DNA from: Peribacillus loiseleuriae
Lineage (GTDB): Bacteria > Bacillota > Bacilli > Bacillales > DSM-1321
Direction: 5' to 3'
DNA length: 64,000 nucleotides
NCBI RefSeq assembly: GCF_001183985.1
Contig: NZ_LFZW01000001.1
Coordinates: forward strand, 4,307,621-4,371,620
Part shown: positions 29,037 to 39,032 of the stretch, in pieces
Layout of the letters: each line of letters starts with the position of its first letter
Numbering within the stretch: the stretch's first letter is position 1
Position numbers and translations under genes: made by a program
The notes under the pieces: generated by a model
The model's input: the letters and a program-made list of their open reading frames with translations, nothing else
What the model was told of the DNA's origin: nothing
Database searches by the model: none

Positions 29037-31049
29037 TTACGCAGGATGATGACAGGCTGCCCAATGCCCACTATCTATTTCACGGAATAAGGGCTGTTCT
29101 TCCCGACAACGAGCCGTTGCTGCAGGACAACGCGTATGAAAACGGCAGCCTGACGGAGGGTTTGCAGGGGATGGAATTTCCCCATGTATAGAAATTATCT
29201 CTCTTTGATGCCTTGGATCAGCAATCGGGATTGAACCTATAAGCCCCCTCGTATAATGATGAGCAGGATGTTTAAATAACTCTTCACTCGGAGCAATTTC
29301 AACCAACTGACCTAAATACATAACCCCAATACGATCTGAAATATGACGGACAATATTTAAGCCGTGCGCAATAAATAAATAGGTTAAATCAAGGTCATTT
29401 TGTAACTCCTGCATCAAGTTTACAATTTGTGCCTGAACAGATACGTCTAGTGCAGAAACAGCTTCATCCGCTAAAATAAATTGAGGATTGAGCGCAATTG
29501 CCCTTGCAATCGCAACCCGCTGCCGCTGACCGCCTGAAAACTCATGTGGATAGCGCTCCGAGCTGTTTTTATTTAATCCAACAGCCTCTAGGAGCTCTTG
29601 CACTCTAATCCGTTTTTCCTTTTTAGTTAGCGATTGATGGACTTGCAGTGGTTCACCAATAATGTCGCCAACTTTCCAACGTGGATTGACAGAACCATAT
29701 GGATCCTGATAAATCATTTGCATATGCTTTCGCGTCTCTCGCAATTCTTTATTACTTAACTTCGAAAGATCTTGATCCTGAAATAAGACTTTCCCACCGG
29801 ACGCTTTCTCTAACTGTAAAAGAACACGTCCTAATGTCGATTTCCCACTTCCAGATTCACCTACAAGACCAAATGTTTCCCCTTTTTCAATTGTAAAAGA
29901 CACGTTGTCCACCGCTCTAACGAAGGATGAAGTTCCTGAAAATGTACGATTACCTAGTGGATAAAATTTACTAAGTTCTTGAATCGTAAACAACTTTTCA
30001 CGAGGCTGCTCTTTTTTCCGAGGACGCTGTAGGTCAGATGTAGTCTGCAAAGTAGGCTTCTTCCAGCTATCATTCTTTACTAATTCTTCTGAATACCAGC
30101 AAGCCGACTTCCGATTATTTACATCCAATAAGGGAGGTGCTTCATTTAAGCAGCGCTCTGTCGCATACGGGCAGCGAGGATGGAACCGGCATCCGGATGG
30201 CAAATCCGATAACCCTGGAATCGAGCCTTCAATTGAAAAAAGCTTTTTACTCCGATCACTGTCGATTGTTGTAACAGACTGAAGCAGTCCATGTGTATAT
30301 GGATGATGTGGCGACTCAAATAGTTGTAATGTCGTTGCCTGTTCAACAATGCCACCTGCATACATCACAATAATTCGGTCTGCCACCTCAGCTGCAATTC
30401 CCATATCATGGGTAATCAATAAGATCGACATGCCAAACTCTGTTTTTAATTCTTGAAGTAATTGCAAGATCTGGGATTGAATCGTAACATCTAGTGCGGT
30501 TGTTGGCTCATCCGCAATAAGTAAATCAGGTCCCAAAGCAAGTGCCATCGCAATCATTGCACGTTGTAGCATGCCTCCAGATAACTCATTCGGATATTGC
30601 TTTAACCGTAATTCTGCGTCCGATATGCCGACCCGCTGTAGTAAATAAATGGCACGTTTTCTGGCTTTTTCCGTGCTCGATTGTTTGTGCGCTAGGATCG
30701 TTTCAATAATTTGGTTGCCTATCGTAAACACGGGATCGAAAGCCGCCATCGGTTCTTGAAAAATCATCGCCATCTTTTTACCACGTATGGCACGTAACTC
30801 TCTTTGAGATAGTTGCGTCAAGTCAACATCATTCAGTCTAATATCCCCATCTGCTATTTTCCCATTTTCGTAATCAATCAATCGCATAATTGATTTGGAT
30901 GCGACCGTTTTTCCACTTCCAGATTCTCCAACAATGCAGACCGTTTCCCCAGCTTTAATTTGAAAAGAAACATCCCGTATAGCTGTTAAATAGCCGTCTT
31001 TTGTTGTAAAGTCGACTTTCAGCTGCTGTATGTCTAGCAATTGTGACAT
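29037..31049 (-). CDS. Fused double ATP-binding protein of a dipeptide-type ABC importer
   Basis: A 670-residue protein joining two ABC ATPases (OppD/DppD-like then OppF/DppF-like). The first has Walker A GESGSGKT, signature LSGGMLQR and Walker [10 protein letters not shown]; the second has [17 protein letters not shown] and FILADEAVS. Each half ends in the peptide-transporter Cys motif ([12 protein letters not shown] and [12 protein letters not shown]), which can bind an Fe-S cluster in some members. The start at 31049 is preferred because AAAGGAGGG lies six bases before it. It forms an importer with the two permeases and the lipoprotein upstream. A degenerate family C element fills the gap before it. 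Confidence 0.93.
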   Translation of the reverse strand: MSQLLDIQQLKVDFTTKDGYLTAIRDVSFQIKAGETVCIVGESGSGKTVASKSIMRLIDYENGKIADGDIRLNDVDLTQLSQRELRAIRGKKMAMIFQEPMAAFDPVFTIGNQIIETILAHKQSSTEKARKRAIYLLQRVGISDAELRLKQYPNELSGGMLQRAMIAMALALGPDLLIADEPTTALDVTIQSQILQLLQELKTEFGMSILLITHDMGIAAEVADRIIVMYAGGIVEQATTLQLFESPHHPYTHGLLQSVTTIDSDRSKKLFSIEGSIPGLSDLPSGCRFHPRCPYATERCLNEAPPLLDVNNRKSACWYSEELVKNDSWKKPTLQTTSDLQRPRKKEQPREKLFTIQELSKFYPLGNRTFSGTSSFVRAVDNVSFTIEKGETFGLVGESGSGKSTLGRVLLQLEKASGGKVLFQDQDLSKLSNKELRETRKHMQMIYQDPYGSVNPRWKVGDIIGEPLQVHQSLTKKEKRIRVQELLEAVGLNKNSSERYPHEFSGGQRQRVAIARAIALNPQFILADEAVSALDVSVQAQIVNLMQELQNDLDLTYLFIAHGLNIVRHISDRIGVMYLGQLVEIAPSEELFKHPAHHYTRGLIGSIPIADPRHQREIISIHGEIPSPANPPSGCRFHTRCPAATARCREEQPLFREIDSGHWAACHHPA

Positions 31050-31063
31050 CTGCATCCCTCCTT

Positions 31064-31131
31064 TTATCCCAATGTAACGAACCTTCAGCGAGGGATGAAG
31101 AGCCCCCTTACTGATGCTAGATTCACTTCAT
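31064..31131 (-). repeat. Family C element, degenerate short copy on the minus strand
   Basis: On the minus strand the sequence runs GAAGTGAATCTAGCATCAGT, AAGGGGGCTCTTCATCCCTC, GCTGAAGG, then TTCGTTACATTGGGATAAAA. This follows the order of the family (AAGTGAAACTTCAATCAGT, hairpin, CGTTAATGCGGGATAAA) with many changes. It lies between dppC-like and dppDF-like genes and ends directly against the AAAGGAGGG ribosome binding site. Confidence 0.5.
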
Positions 31132-31135
31132 CAAT

Positions 31136-32017
31136 CTACTTCGTTTTCGGGTCATACATATCCCGAAGTTTGTCACCAATTATATTTACGGAAAGGACAA
31201 AAAGTGTAATAGCGAGACCAGGAAATGTCGAAATCCACCATCCTGTTGTTAAATAGCCTCTTCCTTGAGCGAGCAATGCTCCCCAGTCCGGAATTTCCTT
31301 AATCACACCTAATCCAAGAAAGCTTAAACCTGAACCAACCAATATGGAAGTACCTAGGCCAATCGTTGCCATGACAAGTAATGGGGACCAAGAATTCGGC
31401 AGGATATGCCAGATTAGAATGCGCCAATTGGGAGTACCGATGGAACGGGATGCCACCACAAATTGCCGTTTTTTTATACTCATCATTTGTCCCCGCATTA
31501 CCCGCGTATATCCCGGAATAGAAGAGACCGCAACCGCTAAGACAACGTTCATTAAACTCGGTCCAAGAGCAGCCGCAATGGCTAAGGCGAGCAGGATACC
31601 CGGAATCGTCATCAATATGTCAGTAAAGCGCATGAAGATCATATCCACCACACCTCCAACATAACCGGCTAACGCGCCCAGTCCTCCGCCAATCCCCCCT
31701 CCAATCAAAACGGACACAACGCCAATAATTAAAGAATCTCGGCTTCCATACACAACAAGACTAAGCACATCTCTGCCAAAATAATCTGTCCCTAGTAAGT
31801 GCAATGCACTAGGAGGACTTAAAATAAATTCTGTATGCATATGCGTAGGCGAATATGGTGCGATCCATTGCGGAAATAGCGCGCACGCCACGATAAACAG
31901 CACAATCATTCCTGCTACATAAACGAATAAATTCGAAGCCGACAAGTTTATTTTAAGCTTGATTAAATTCCATTTCGGGGCGCTCCATATAGTTTTGGAA
32001 TTAATTGCCTCTTTCAT
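31136..32017 (-). CDS. Dipeptide-type ABC transporter permease (DppC-like)
   Basis: A 293-residue inner-membrane permease with about six membrane segments. After an N-terminal cytoplasmic part it has TM1 (LFVYVAGMIVLFIVACALF), the DppC hallmark HLLGTDYFGRDVLS, and the EAA-like coupling loop ASRSIGTPNWRILIWHILPN. The ATG at 32017 has AAAGGAG at the right distance. An upstream start would add eleven residues spanning that site. The gene pairs with the DppB-like permease; the two are separated by a 50-base family C element. Confidence 0.93.
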   Translation of the reverse strand: MKEAINSKTIWSAPKWNLIKLKINLSASNLFVYVAGMIVLFIVACALFPQWIAPYSPTHMHTEFILSPPSALHLLGTDYFGRDVLSLVVYGSRDSLIIGVVSVLIGGGIGGGLGALAGYVGGVVDMIFMRFTDILMTIPGILLALAIAAALGPSLMNVVLAVAVSSIPGYTRVMRGQMMSIKKRQFVVASRSIGTPNWRILIWHILPNSWSPLLVMATIGLGTSILVGSGLSFLGLGVIKEIPDWGALLAQGRGYLTTGWWISTFPGLAITLFVLSVNIIGDKLRDMYDPKTK

Positions 32018-32033
32018 CCAATGCCACTCCTTT

Positions 32034-32088
32034 ATAAAGTAAAACTTCAATCAGTGGGGGTTTACTACCCGTTAATGCGGGATAAACG
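32034..32088 (+). repeat. Family C minimal element (about 50 bp) inside the operon
   Basis: ATAAAGTAAAACTTCAATCA and GTGGGGGTTT are joined directly to ACTACCCGTTAATGCGGGAT followed by AAA. Only the extreme left and right ends of the family remain. The left end abuts the ribosome binding site of the DppC-like gene (which reads on the other strand). Confidence 0.75.
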
Positions 32089-32103
32089 CGCACTTTCAAG
32101 GAT

Positions 32104-33036
32104 TTAATGAGATCTTCGTACCCTTGGATCGATGACTGAGTACGATAAATCAACTAAAAGATTAATAATGACGTAGACAATCGCACTGAAAAATATCACC
32201 CCTTGAATAACAGGTAAATCTTTTGCCATAATCGCATCCGCAATAATTCGCCCAATTCCCTGTCTCGAAAAGACCGTTTCAATTACGACTGTGCCAGCCA
32301 TCATCTCGCCAATATTCATGCCAATAATCGTAATGGCTGGAATGAGCGCATTTCGGAGTGCATGACGATACATGACCACCCGTTCCGACAGCCCTTTGGC
32401 ACGAAGAGTAACGATAAACTGCTCATTCACCACTTCTAGCATACTGGTTCGTACCATTCGGATTATTAAACCCGCACCAACAAAACCAAGAGCAAGAGAA
32501 GGCAAGATAAGGGTTTTCCAGTCATCAGATCCCATCGCGGGAAGCCAGTTCAAATTCACAGAAAAAATCAGTATAAGTAAAATTCCAGACCAAAATGTTG
32601 GCATCGAAATACCAAACAACCCAACTAAACGAGCCAAAATATCAATCCATTTATTACGATAAATGGCGGATAGAACACCTAATGTTACCCCAATCACTAT
32701 CGAAAAAATGGTACTTGTCAGTGTCAAAATAAGTGTAGCCGAAAAATGCATTAAAATTTTAGGTAAGACTGGATCACTATTGATTAAGGATTGACCAAAG
32801 TCTCCATGTAAAATGGCAGTGAAGTATTCAACAAATTGCACATAAAACGGTTGATCTAGCCCTAATTCCCTACGCAAATTTTCGATCATTTCAGGTGTTG
32901 CGACAGATGGATCTATCATTGAAAGTACAGGATCCCCCGGAAGCAAATAGATGATACAAAATACAAGGATTAAGGAGCCTAAAACCGATACGAATGAATT
33001 TGCAATTCTCACCAGCGCTTTGCTGATTAATGTCAT
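32104..33036 (-). CDS. Dipeptide-type ABC transporter permease (DppB-like)
   Basis: A 310-residue permease with an N-terminal membrane segment (VLGSLILVFCIIYLLPGDPV), followed by the DppB family region ELGLDQPFYVQFVEYF and five further membrane segments. The coupling loop TLRAKGLSERVVMYRHALRN, matching the EAA motif, is present. The start lies 24 bases from the substrate-binding protein stop with an AAAGGAGCTGG ribosome binding site. With the DppC-like partner it forms the channel of the importer. Confidence 0.95.
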   Translation of the reverse strand: MTLISKALVRIANSFVSVLGSLILVFCIIYLLPGDPVLSMIDPSVATPEMIENLRRELGLDQPFYVQFVEYFTAILHGDFGQSLINSDPVLPKILMHFSATLILTLTSTIFSIVIGVTLGVLSAIYRNKWIDILARLVGLFGISMPTFWSGILLILIFSVNLNWLPAMGSDDWKTLILPSLALGFVGAGLIIRMVRTSMLEVVNEQFIVTLRAKGLSERVVMYRHALRNALIPAITIIGMNIGEMMAGTVVIETVFSRQGIGRIIADAIMAKDLPVIQGVIFFSAIVYVIINLLVDLSYSVIDPRVRRSH

Positions 33037-33060
33037 ACATACCAGCTCCTTTCCATTCTC

Positions 33061-34698
33061 TTATTGTCCAATACGTACATCATTGAATAGCGGATAGCCT
33101 AATGAATCGAATGTTATGCCATTTACCTTTTTAGATGCTGCTACCGTATATGGAAATACGTAAATTGGGATAATTACTGCTTTTTCAATGATGATTTGTT
33201 GCGCTTTTTTATAAATTTCTTCACGTTTTGCCGGCTCATGTTCGATTGTACCTTGCTCTAGCAATTTATCTAATTCTGGATCAGAGCCTCCACCTAACAT
33301 TCTTCGCGCGGCTTCCTTTTCCGGATCTGATGTATGGTATATATCAAGCAGCGAATTTGGATCACTATTTACTTGACTGTTTCCATACAAATCGTAATCC
33401 GCATTCTGATAGATAACCGTAGCTGTATCTTTTGTAATATTAATGTCCACTGCGATTCCGATCTCTTTTAACTGTTGCTGAATGATAACGGCTATATCAT
33501 TCCTTTTTTCACGGTTAGGAGAACCATCGACATAATTCAAAGTAAGTTTTTTACCATCTTTTTCGCGAATGCCATCCGAGCCTTTTTTATAGCCGAGTTC
33601 ATCTAGTCGTTTATTTGCTTCATCTAGGTCCGGCTTTACACTATTTTCAAGTGATTCATCGTATCCTAACATGCCCGGTGAAAGAGGCGACCACGCTCGT
33701 TCGTAAGTCCCCATATACAATGTTTTAACAATCGCATCAACATCGATCGCAAGCTGGACTGCTTTTCGAACGTTTACATCATTCCATGGTTTATTTCTTT
33801 GATTAAAAAAGAGTGTATACGGTAAGCCGAGTGTATTTACTTGAAGCAATTGAGTTTTGGGATCATCTTTTAAAGACACAATATTTTGTGGTGGGACTGT
33901 TTCCGCTGCAAGGACCTGGCCGCTTTGTACACTGCCGATTCGCGTTGCTTCTTCTGGAATGATTTTAAATGTAATTTTATCTAGATATGGAGCTCCATCA
34001 TTTTCTACAATGGAAGGTGCCCATTTGTAATCATTATTTTTTTCGACTTGAATATCTGCATTTTCTATCCAGCTGACAAACTTATAAGGTCCCGTACCTA
34101 CTGGATGTTTGCCGAACTGATCTCCATCCTTCTTTGCTGCTGTTGGTGATACTATTCCAAGCAATGCCTGGCTCAAATTGCTCAGAAAAGCAGCAGAAGG
34201 TGTTTCAAGATTAATTTTGATCGTGTATTCATCAATGACTTCTGACGATTTATACGGACGAATAAGTGCCAACGCGTTTGCTGCTTTCGTTTCCGGATCT
34301 ATAATTCGGTCATAGTTATACTTCACTGCTTCCGCATTAAATGGTGTCCCATCGTGGAAGGTTACATCTTCACGTAATTTGAAGGTATAACTTTTTCCAT
34401 CTTCTGAAACCGTCCATTCTGTCGCAAGCCAAGGCTGAATCGTATTATCAGCTGTTTGCACAACGAGACTATCAAAAATCGTTCTAAATGCGCGGACAGA
34501 CACCGCGAGTCCACTTCGATGTGGATCCAATGTATCCGGTGATGTAGCCAACGCATATGTTAGCTCACCACCTGTTGATTCCTTCCCGCTTGTATCTTCA
34601 CTGTTACTCGTGCTTGCTCCATTGGAACATCCCGCTAAAAGAAGCAAAAAAGCTGTGGCAACCGTTAATGTTTTTGTCCAATTAGGCCATTTCTTCAC
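33061..34698 (-). CDS. Lipoprotein substrate-binding protein of a dipeptide-type ABC importer
   Basis: A 545-residue SBP_bac_5 (OppA/DppA-like) protein. The lipobox LLLAGCSNG places the lipidated cysteine at about residue 24. The family signature KSYTFKLREDVTFHDGTPFN and the later segment DVNVRKAVQLAIDVDAIV are present. Such proteins bind peptides, glutathione, nickel chelates or other ligands; the ligand cannot be told from sequence. Its position directly after a YtnJ-type monooxygenase (15 bases) and before both permeases suggests that the ligand is a sulfur-containing conjugate handled by the neighbouring enzymes. Confidence 0.93.
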   Translation of the reverse strand: MKKWPNWTKTLTVATAFLLLLAGCSNGASTSNSEDTSGKESTGGELTYALATSPDTLDPHRSGLAVSVRAFRTIFDSLVVQTADNTIQPWLATEWTVSEDGKSYTFKLREDVTFHDGTPFNAEAVKYNYDRIIDPETKAANALALIRPYKSSEVIDEYTIKINLETPSAAFLSNLSQALLGIVSPTAAKKDGDQFGKHPVGTGPYKFVSWIENADIQVEKNNDYKWAPSIVENDGAPYLDKITFKIIPEEATRIGSVQSGQVLAAETVPPQNIVSLKDDPKTQLLQVNTLGLPYTLFFNQRNKPWNDVNVRKAVQLAIDVDAIVKTLYMGTYERAWSPLSPGMLGYDESLENSVKPDLDEANKRLDELGYKKGSDGIREKDGKKLTLNYVDGSPNREKRNDIAVIIQQQLKEIGIAVDINITKDTATVIYQNADYDLYGNSQVNSDPNSLLDIYHTSDPEKEAARRMLGGGSDPELDKLLEQGTIEHEPAKREEIYKKAQQIIIEKAVIIPIYVFPYTVAASKKVNGITFDSLGYPLFNDVRIGQ

Positions 34699-34713
34699 TT
34701 AAATCCACCCCCA

Positions 34714-36048
34714 TCATTTTTTTACTGATTCTTGTACATACCTATTGATCGGGAATGGCAAACCGAGATTACCTCGTAATGTATCGGCCTCATATTCCGT
34801 CCGGAACAGTCCTCGTTTTTGCAGAATAGGCACAACATGATCAGTAAAATCTGTCAGATTGCTTGGAATGCTAGAAGAGATAATAAATCCATCCGCCCCG
34901 CAGGCCTCAAACCACTCTTGAATAAGATCTGCTACTTTGGACGGAGTTCCAATAAACGGAGTACGCGGTGTCGCTTCCCTTAGTGCAACTTGACGAAGTG
35001 TCAGATTCTGCTCTTTCGCCTCTTGTTTAATTCGATCTGTACCACTTTTAAAGCTATTTTGTCCTAATGCACCCAATTCCGGGAACGGTTCATCTAATGG
35101 ATATTGAGAGAAATCGTGATGTTCAAAATATCTTCCCAAATAGGCAAGTGCTTTATCGATTGTCATCAAGTTCGCAATTTCTTGGTATTTTTGTTCCGCT
35201 TCTTCCTCCGTTTTACCGACGATCGGTCCGATCCCTGGCAAAATTAGAATCTCATCTGGATTCCGTCCGAAAGCAGTAGCCCTGCTTTTAACATCTTGAT
35301 AAAATTCTTTAGCCTCTTCTAATGAAGGATGGTGTGTAAATATAGCATCCGCTTCTTTTGCTGCAAGATTTTTACCATCTTCTGAAGAACCTGCTTGAAA
35401 AATGATTGGGCGCCCTTGTTGTGAACGAGCAATATTAAGCGGGCCTTCCACAGAGAAGAATTCTCCTTTATGATCCAGTTGATGGAGCTTTTCAGGATCA
35501 AAAAATACACCGGTTTCTTTGTCTCTGACAAATGCATCATCTTCCCATGAATCCCATAAGCCTTTCGTGACTTGAATATATTCAGCAGCGATTTTGTAAC
35601 GTTTTGCGTGATATGGGTGTTCTTCAATCGATTTACTGAAGTTTAATGCCGTTTTCTCAAGAGGAGATGTTACGACATTCCATCCCGCACGTCCCTTACT
35701 AATATGATCAAGTGAAGAAAACTGACGTGCAACATTGAACGGTTCGCTATATGATGTAGACAGGGTTCCGGCAAGACCAATTCGTGAAGTAACAGCAGCA
35801 AGAGCCGATAGAATAGAAATGGGTTCAAAACGATTTAAGAAATGGGGAATCGATTGCTCATTAATATGCAATCCATCTGCTATAAAAACAAAATCAAATT
35901 TCGCTTCTTCTGACTTTTGTGCTTGATACTTATAAAATTCAAAATTTACACTCGCATCTCCTTGAACTTCTGGATGTCTCCATCCTGAAATATTGCCACC
36001 AACGCCATGTATGATCGTTCCCAATTTCAATTTTCTTTGTTCGGACAT
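34714..36048 (-). CDS. LLM-class flavin monooxygenase (YtnJ/NtaA/SnaA/DszA type)
   Basis: A 444-residue member of the NtaA/SnaA/DszA branch of luciferase-like monooxygenases, which use reduced FMN and O2 to cleave C-S or C-N bonds. Diagnostic segments are [18 protein letters not shown], the [18 protein letters not shown] motif, [21 protein letters not shown] and [18 protein letters not shown]. The start at 36048 has GAGGGG eight bases upstream; an earlier ATG overlaps that site. The gene follows a YtnI-like glutaredoxin by 66 bases, the order found for ytnI-ytnJ in the B. subtilis ytmI sulfur operon. A paralogue is encoded at 48811-50145. Confidence 0.93.
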   Translation of the reverse strand: MSEQRKLKLGTIIHGVGGNISGWRHPEVQGDASVNFEFYKYQAQKSEEAKFDFVFIADGLHINEQSIPHFLNRFEPISILSALAAVTSRIGLAGTLSTSYSEPFNVARQFSSLDHISKGRAGWNVVTSPLEKTALNFSKSIEEHPYHAKRYKIAAEYIQVTKGLWDSWEDDAFVRDKETGVFFDPEKLHQLDHKGEFFSVEGPLNIARSQQGRPIIFQAGSSEDGKNLAAKEADAIFTHHPSLEEAKEFYQDVKSRATAFGRNPDEILILPGIGPIVGKTEEEAEQKYQEIANLMTIDKALAYLGRYFEHHDFSQYPLDEPFPELGALGQNSFKSGTDRIKQEAKEQNLTLRQVALREATPRTPFIGTPSKVADLIQEWFEACGADGFIISSSIPSNLTDFTDHVVPILQKRGLFRTEYEADTLRGNLGLPFPINRYVQESVKK

Positions 36049-36114
36049 TTTCATTTCCCCTCTCACTAATTATGATTATTCATATGAAATTAGTATGTTT
36101 TATTTATAAAAAAA

Positions 36115-36384
36115 TTAGTTAGTTTGTAAATATGGAGCAAGCACCTTTTCAAGATGACTAATTCCAATTTCTGTAACCCCTTCATACATACCGTTCTGAC
36201 CAATTTCAACTACAGGTACATGACGAATACCATATTTAGCTTCTAAAATATCGCGTCGTTCATCGTGATTTGTCACATCAATGGTTTGATAATCCACCTG
36301 TTTTTCTTCTAAAAATTGTTTGACCTCTGCACAATAGTGACATCCTTCTTTTGACCATACAACTACATTTAATGATTTTGACAT
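36115..36384 (-). CDS. ytnI: Glutaredoxin-family protein (YtnI-like)
   Basis: An 89-residue glutaredoxin fold with the redox-active CxxC as EGCHYCAEV at about residues 13-21, the cis-proline in RHVPVVEIG and the closing GLSH-like EIGISHLEK. It resembles YtnI of the B. subtilis ytmI operon, where it sits between YtmO and YtnJ exactly as here. A thiol-disulfide role in reducing sulfur intermediates is inferred. A strong GAGGAGG ribosome binding site precedes the start. Confidence 0.88.
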   Translation of the reverse strand: MSKSLNVVVWSKEGCHYCAEVKQFLEEKQVDYQTIDVTNHDERRDILEAKYGIRHVPVVEIGQNGMYEGVTEIGISHLEKVLAPYLQTN

Positions 36385-36453
36385 AATAAATTCCTCCTCT
36401 AACTTTAAATTCTTGATTTCTTAAATGAGCTTTCGGGCTATCAAACAGCTTTG

Positions 36454-37473
36454 TTACAAAATATACTCTTCTTCATTCTTTTTCTCTTCAGAATATGTCG
36501 GACTTAATAATTGAAACGTCCGGAATCGTTCTTCTTTTGTTTGAACCGGTGAATGCAAAATAAACTCATCCACTTGATATGTGTTATGAAGATGTGCTAA
36601 CTCTTCTTTAATAAATACCGGTGTTCCGGCAATGATGTTAGCCTCTTGTTCAGACACTTCATATGGCTCACCTGCTTGACTACCAAACGTCTCCGCTTGT
36701 TTTGCCGACTGAACGGTTACCGTGCGGCCGCTTTTGAGATGAACTTTAAACAGTTTGTGATCCAAAGCAAGCTGTTCGGCTTCTTGCTTGGAAGGGGCAG
36801 CTATAACTGCAACCGATACTAGAAGACGCCCTCGTTCGTTTCTAGCATGAAACGCATTGGCAGCTTCTTCAAGAACGGAAATGTCGCTGTTAATGAAGCG
36901 AGCAAACACAAAATTCCAACCATATTTAGCGGCTAATTTAGCGCTCTCTACACTTGCACCAAGCAAATAATTTTCCGGTTTTTCCGGCGGAACCGGTAAA
37001 GCTTGAATGCCAGAAAGTGAATGGTTTTCGTCGACTGAATTTTCAAGCAATTGGTTCAAAAAAGAGAGCCGTTCTTCAAAATCTTCACCATCATTCACGG
37101 TTCCAAACTGAAGTGCTTTTGACGATAACGGCAGGCCGCCTGGTCCTTTTCCGATTCCGAGATCTACCCGTCCTGGAGCTAGTGTAGAAAGGACATGAAA
37201 GTTTTCAGCTACTTTATACGAGCTGTAATGCTGAAGCATAACTCCTCCTGACCCAATACGGATCGCATTTGTTCGAGCAAGAAGATAGGAGATTAATACT
37301 TCCGGTGATGAACCTGCCAACTGTTCCGTGTGATGATGCTCCGATACCCAAAAACGCGAGTAGCCCCATTCTTCCGCTTTTTGAGCGAGATGTACAGTTT
37401 GCTGGAGTGCTTCAAACGGTGATGCTCCTTTTTGGATTGGACTTTGATCTAGCAAACCAAGCTGATACCCCAT
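36454..37473 (-). CDS. ytmO: LLM-class flavin-dependent oxidoreductase (YtmO-like)
   Basis: A 339-residue protein of the alkanal monooxygenase-like (MsnO8) group of the luciferase family, starting MGYQLGLLDQSPIQKG. Typical segments are EEWGYSRFWVSEHHHTEQLA, GSGGVMLQHYSSYKVAENFH and LAPGRVDLGIGKGPGG. The frame is open 44 codons upstream, but GGAGGAAAG precedes the ATG at 37473 and homologues start there. It is first of the YtmO-YtnI-YtnJ trio found in the ytmI sulfur operon of B. subtilis. Confidence 0.9.
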   Translation of the reverse strand: MGYQLGLLDQSPIQKGASPFEALQQTVHLAQKAEEWGYSRFWVSEHHHTEQLAGSSPEVLISYLLARTNAIRIGSGGVMLQHYSSYKVAENFHVLSTLAPGRVDLGIGKGPGGLPLSSKALQFGTVNDGEDFEERLSFLNQLLENSVDENHSLSGIQALPVPPEKPENYLLGASVESAKLAAKYGWNFVFARFINSDISVLEEAANAFHARNERGRLLVSVAVIAAPSKQEAEQLALDHKLFKVHLKSGRTVTVQSAKQAETFGSQAGEPYEVSEQEANIIAGTPVFIKEELAHLHNTYQVDEFILHSPVQTKEERFRTFQLLSPTYSEEKKNEEEYIL

Positions 37474-37617
37474 ATGCACTTTCCTCCTATTTCCAATCCA
37501 TACTTTTCCGGTACGAATAATCAATTTCAATTCTGAACTATATCCTACCACCCCAAACAGCCAAAAGGCAATACTTCCAGTGATAGAAAGATTTATTCGA
37601 TTCATTCAAAAAATCTA

Positions 37618-38523
37618 TCAATCTGGTTGAAGTACTCGTTTAGATTCGTTCTCTTTGAACTTTTTGATAGATAAAAGAATGTCTTCCCACAAAAAAGGAA
37701 TGTCCGCCCCATAGTATGTTCCGTGAATATGTTGTTTTAGCATCAGCAAGTGATCAACATTAATTTCTACAAGTTGACCGGACTCCAGCTCCCTTTTAAT
37801 ACATAAGTAAGGTAAAAAACCAATCCCACTGCCAGATTGAATCAGTGATTTTGCTACTTCAAGATGACCGACCTGAAATTCGATGCGCGGTTCAATATTC
37901 GCTACTTCAAACATTTTATGAACAAGGTTCCAGTTAAACGCACCACATTCAAAAAATACCATTGGTTCACCTGCTAATTGCTGTACGGACAATTTCGAAG
38001 CCGATTGAAGCGGATGGCCCGGTTTTACAACGAGTCTTACGGAATTATCAAGAAGGGGTTCTTGCTGTAGCGCATTGTGTGCGATTTCTTTCATAAACGC
38101 CACATCAATTTGTTTCCGGAGCAGCTGATCCATCAAGGCATCATTAGACGCTGAAATGAATTTAAAGCGAATATCGGGATTAGCCTTTTTCCAGAGTGGC
38201 AGTGCAAATGGAATAAAATATTGGGACGTAATAAGATTAGCGCCAATAACGACCTCATCCTGATCCGTTTCTTTTTTCAATTTCTTCTTCCCTTGTTGCA
38301 ATGTATGGATAATCTGCTCGGCGAACGGAACGAATTCTTTCCCTTTTTCCGTCAACACAATCCCTCGCCCTTGTCGTTCAAATAATTCGATGTCTAATTC
38401 TCGCTCCAATGTTTTAATCCGTGCTGTAACCGTTGGCTGTGACAAAAACAACGCCTCTGCTGCTTTATGAATACTACTGAAATGGACAACATACATGAAA
38501 GATTCAATGTGGTCAATGTTCAT
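37618..38523 (-). CDS. LysR-family regulator (YtlI/CysL-like)
   Basis: A 301-residue LysR regulator. The N-terminal winged helix (residues 1-65) has the FSSIHKAAEALFLSQPTVTA recognition region; the effector-binding periplasmic-binding-like domain covers about 90-295. It is encoded upstream and in the same direction as the YtmO-like gene, with a 144-base gap in which its operator may lie. In B. subtilis the LysR protein YtlI activates the ytmI operon, so an equivalent role is inferred. The gene may be cotranscribed with the operon it controls. Confidence 0.9.
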   Translation of the reverse strand: MNIDHIESFMYVVHFSSIHKAAEALFLSQPTVTARIKTLERELDIELFERQGRGIVLTEKGKEFVPFAEQIIHTLQQGKKKLKKETDQDEVVIGANLITSQYFIPFALPLWKKANPDIRFKFISASNDALMDQLLRKQIDVAFMKEIAHNALQQEPLLDNSVRLVVKPGHPLQSASKLSVQQLAGEPMVFFECGAFNWNLVHKMFEVANIEPRIEFQVGHLEVAKSLIQSGSGIGFLPYLCIKRELESGQLVEINVDHLLMLKQHIHGTYYGADIPFLWEDILLSIKKFKENESKRVLQPD

Positions 38524-38852
38524 TTTCTAAGCTCCTTTCCCCGAAGTACAGACAAAAAAGATGCCATACTCTTATAGCGTTTAGAAAAGCCAATGCGGAT
38601 TCATCATTTTTGGTGAAGTGAGGTTGGGTAAATTGTCCATATTACCCCTTCCCTTTTTGCATTACTATCTAAATCGTCTGTTCTTTTCTAGGCATATAAT
38701 TTCCTAAAATCCTCATATTCTAGCTTTTTAGTACATATACCCGTTTATCTATGCAAACAGCGATTGAATATCCAGCTATCCTCTACACGTGAACTATCCA
38801 CCACTTAATTTCATACAAAATTTGAAGTGGGAGTCTTCACGCCTGAAATGAT
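38524..38852. other. Upstream region of the LysR-led sulfur operon
   Basis: About 330 bases between the LysR start and the terminator of the met operon. No gene is seen. It must contain the promoter for LysR and perhaps the whole operon; no convincing CymR or LysR (T-N11-A) box could be chosen by eye. Confidence 0.45.
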
Positions 38853-38898
38853 AAAAGACTTTGACTCCTTGCATATATGCAGCTAAGGAGCAAAGTCT
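38853..38898 (-). terminator. Terminator of the metNIQ-amidohydrolase operon
   Basis: Arms AGACTTTGACTCCTT (38856-38870) and AAGGAGCAAAGTCT (38885-38898) pair with one bulged base around a GCATATATGC inner palindrome. The minus strand continues into TTTTAT. It lies 135 bases beyond the amidohydrolase stop. Confidence 0.8.
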
Positions 38899-39032
38899 CT
38901 GGTGGTCTAGTAGTAAACGCAAATAAAAAGTCTACTTGTATTTATATTATTCCGATTAAACCCATTAATCAAGTTCGAATTTAAAAAAACAACTATTATC
39001 TTATAAAGTTGAGCTTCCTTTCCGTTTCAGAT

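Noticed and set aside
39000-39026. Possible family C left end (TTATAAAGTTGAGCTTCC)
   Set aside because: Only about twelve bases match and the hairpin is absent; chance similarity is more likely.
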